From: Deltaproteobacteria bacterium
GTDB lineage: Bacteria > Myxococcota_A > UBA9160
Length of the DNA: 5,684 bases
Assembly (NCBI GenBank): GCA_003520425.1
Contig: DOUU01000109.1
Coordinates: 2,059 to 7,742 of the forward strand
Direction: 5' to 3'
Shown: positions 4,195 through 5,684 of the stretch, piece after piece
Layout of the letters: the number at the start of each line of letters is the position of its first letter
Position numbering within the stretch: the first letter of the stretch is position 1
Position numbers and translations under genes: made by a program
Notes under the pieces: generated by a model
What the model saw: only the letters and a program-made list of their open reading frames with translations
The model's database searches: none
Told to the model about the DNA's origin: nothing

Positions 4195-5681
4195 GCGACT
4201 TCTCCTACGAGCGCCTGAGCGAGCTCGACGGTTCGTTCCTGATCTACGAGGGACCGAACTCGCCCATGCACGTGGCCGCCGTCGAGATCTGCGAGGGCGG
4301 GCCGCTGCGCGGCAAAGACGGTGCAATCGATCTCGAGCGCATCACCGAGTACGTGAACTCGCGCCTTTACCGCATCCCACGCTATCGCCAGCACGTGGAG
4401 CCGGCGCCCGTGGACGGTCACCCGATCTGGGTGGACGACGCACGCTTCAACGTCCGCTACCACATCCGTCACAGCCGGCTCCCGCGCCCTGCGGACGAGC
4501 GGGTCCTCAAGCGGACCTGCGCGCGCATCCTCGAGCAACGGCTCGACCTGCACAAGCCGCTCTGGGAGCTTTGGGTGGTCGAGGGCCTCGAGGGAGATCG
4601 CGTCGCCCTCGTCTCGAAGACCCATCACTGCATGATCGACGGCGTCTCGGGCGTCGACCTCATGTCGGTCCTCATGACACCGGAGCCGACGGAAAAGATC
4701 GACCCGCCTCCGGTCTGGATGCCGCGTCGTCCGCCGACCGCAGGCGAGTACCTGATGGCGGAGGCCGGGCGGCGGCTTGCCGCGCCGCTGCACGCTGCGA
4801 ACGCACTGCGCAGGCTCGTTGTCGACGAAGAGCATGCACGGAGCGAGCTCCGCGAACGCCTCTCTGCCGCCGGCCGTTTCGTCAGCACGATCTTCGCGGG
4901 CTCGACGCCGACGCCGATCAACCAGCCGGTCGGTCCGCACCGGCGATTCGATTGGCTGACGATGAGCCTCGACGAGATCGACCACGTGCGCGAGCGGCTC
5001 GGGGGCACGCTCAATGACGTGGTCCTCGCCACGACCGCGGGGGCCATGCGGAAGTTTCTCAAGCACGCGCGCCAAACCCACGTGGAAGACCTGCAGTTCA
5101 AGGTGATGGCTCCGGTGAGCTTGCGAGATTTGAGCGACCGGGGACAGCTCGGCAATCGCGTCACCGCCTGGTTGGTTCCCCTGCCCTTGGCAGAGCGCGA
5201 GCCGCAAAAGCGGCTTGCCCAGGTGCGCAAAACCACGGAACGCCTCAAGCAGAGCCACGAGGCGCTCGGCGCCGATTCGCTGACCCAGGTGGTGGGATGG
5301 CTCGGGTCGACGCCGATCGCGCTTGGCGCACGGCTTTTCGAGCGCAGTCAGCCGCCCTTCAACCTCGTCGTGACGAATGTCCCCGGTCCGCGCCAGCCGC
5401 TCTACCTCCTCGGCTCGCAAATGCTCGAGGCGCATCCCTGGGTCCCGCTCTTCGGCCAGCTCTCCGTGGGCATTGCTCTCTTCAGCTATCTCCGCACCCT
5501 TTCCTGGGGCTTCACGGCCGACTGGGACCTCGTACCGGATCTGCACGAGCTCGTGGGGGCGGTGGAGGAGGCGTTTGCCGAGCTAAAGCACGCCGCCGAG
5601 CACGCGCCGGAGGATTCCCACGAAGAGGCGAGGGAGAGCGCGCATCGGAGATCCGCTCGACGCGCTGCACCCCCCTCCTAG
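4191..5681 (+). CDS. Wax ester synthase/diacylglycerol acyltransferase (WS/DGAT), copy 2
   Basis: This 496-aa tandem paralog of the preceding gene has the same expected acyl-CoA-dependent reaction. HHCMIDG is again at 145-151, PLW at 123-125, TLNDVVLA at 273-280, GNRVTAW at 321-327 and VTNVPGPRQPLYL at 394-406, so the catalytic machinery is intact. The first 160 residues align to copy 1 with no gap and 86 identities by hand count. The linker (about 163-240) has diverged most: copy 2 reads MTPEPTEKIDPPPVW where copy 1 differs in sequence and length. Copy 2 also has a hydrophilic C-terminal tail (about 467-496), first Glu/His-rich and then Arg/Ala-rich, which copy 1 lacks. The start at 4191 overlaps the upstream stop as ATGA; a purine-rich GGAGGGGGG run at 4176-4184 should serve as Shine-Dalgarno. 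The gene ends 3 nt before the window edge, so any further operon gene is unseen. Different linkers and tails suggest different acceptors or different membrane attachment, which is inference. Confidence 0.95.
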   Translation: MSDFSYERLSELDGSFLIYEGPNSPMHVAAVEICEGGPLRGKDGAIDLERITEYVNSRLYRIPRYRQHVEPAPVDGHPIWVDDARFNVRYHIRHSRLPRPADERVLKRTCARILEQRLDLHKPLWELWVVEGLEGDRVALVSKTHHCMIDGVSGVDLMSVLMTPEPTEKIDPPPVWMPRRPPTAGEYLMAEAGRRLAAPLHAANALRRLVVDEEHARSELRERLSAAGRFVSTIFAGSTPTPINQPVGPHRRFDWLTMSLDEIDHVRERLGGTLNDVVLATTAGAMRKFLKHARQTHVEDLQFKVMAPVSLRDLSDRGQLGNRVTAWLVPLPLAEREPQKRLAQVRKTTERLKQSHEALGADSLTQVVGWLGSTPIALGARLFERSQPPFNLVVTNVPGPRQPLYLLGSQMLEAHPWVPLFGQLSVGIALFSYLRTLSWGFTADWDLVPDLHELVGAVEEAFAELKHAAEHAPEDSHEEARESAHRRSARRAAPPS

Positions 5682-5684
5682 CCC

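Noticed and set aside
4146..5546. 466-aa open frame on the minus strand
   Set aside because: It is antisense to acyltransferase copy 2, whose motifs are complete. The product is rich in His/Arg/Asp with no recognisable domain, a typical shadow of a GC-rich gene.

Overview
The window is GC-rich (about two-thirds G+C by eye), with strong G/C preference at third codon positions and clear Shine-Dalgarno sites. That fits a high-GC bacterium. The gene content (two bacterial wax ester synthase/diacylglycerol acyltransferases, a phytanoyl-CoA dioxygenase-like enzyme, a UbiB/ABC1 kinase-like protein and a ribbon-helix-helix regulator) would suit a deltaproteobacterial or myxobacterial-type lineage, or another storage-lipid-making high-GC proteobacterium. 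The sequence alone does not fix the taxon.

Layout. Two gene groups diverge from a regulatory region at about 1394-1589. Leftward (minus strand) are a small ribbon-helix-helix protein with a C-terminal four-cysteine zinc-ribbon-like motif (968-1393) and, overlapping it by 11 bp, a UbiB/ABC1 (AarF) atypical kinase that runs off the left edge (1-978). Rightward (plus strand) are a PhyH-family Fe(II)/2-oxoglutarate dioxygenase (1590-2462), a 310-bp stretch with no confident gene (2463-2772), and two tandem WS/DGAT acyltransferases (2773-4194 and 4191-5681) joined by an ATGA overlap. The two acyltransferases are clearly paralogous: the first 160 residues align without gaps, with 86 identities by hand count, and the HHxxxDG motif falls at residue 145 in both.

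How the parts may work together. The acyltransferases should make neutral storage lipid (wax ester or triacylglycerol) from acyl-CoA. The dioxygenase could act on an acyl-CoA or other lipid substrate feeding or modifying that pool. UbiB-family proteins are linked to isoprenoid-quinone and lipid homeostasis, so the leftward pair may be a lipid or quinone module with its own regulator. The divergent region has a perfect 7-bp-arm inverted repeat (1429-1445) over the -10 region of a good leftward promoter. It is a natural operator candidate for the ribbon-helix-helix protein and could also affect rightward transcription.

No RNA gene, insertion sequence, CRISPR array, attachment site or convincing intrinsic terminator was seen. 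Every main gene belongs to a known family. The most distinctive points are the zinc-ribbon/RHH regulator coupled to a UbiB kinase, its palindromic promoter facing a lipid cluster, and the acyltransferase duplication.
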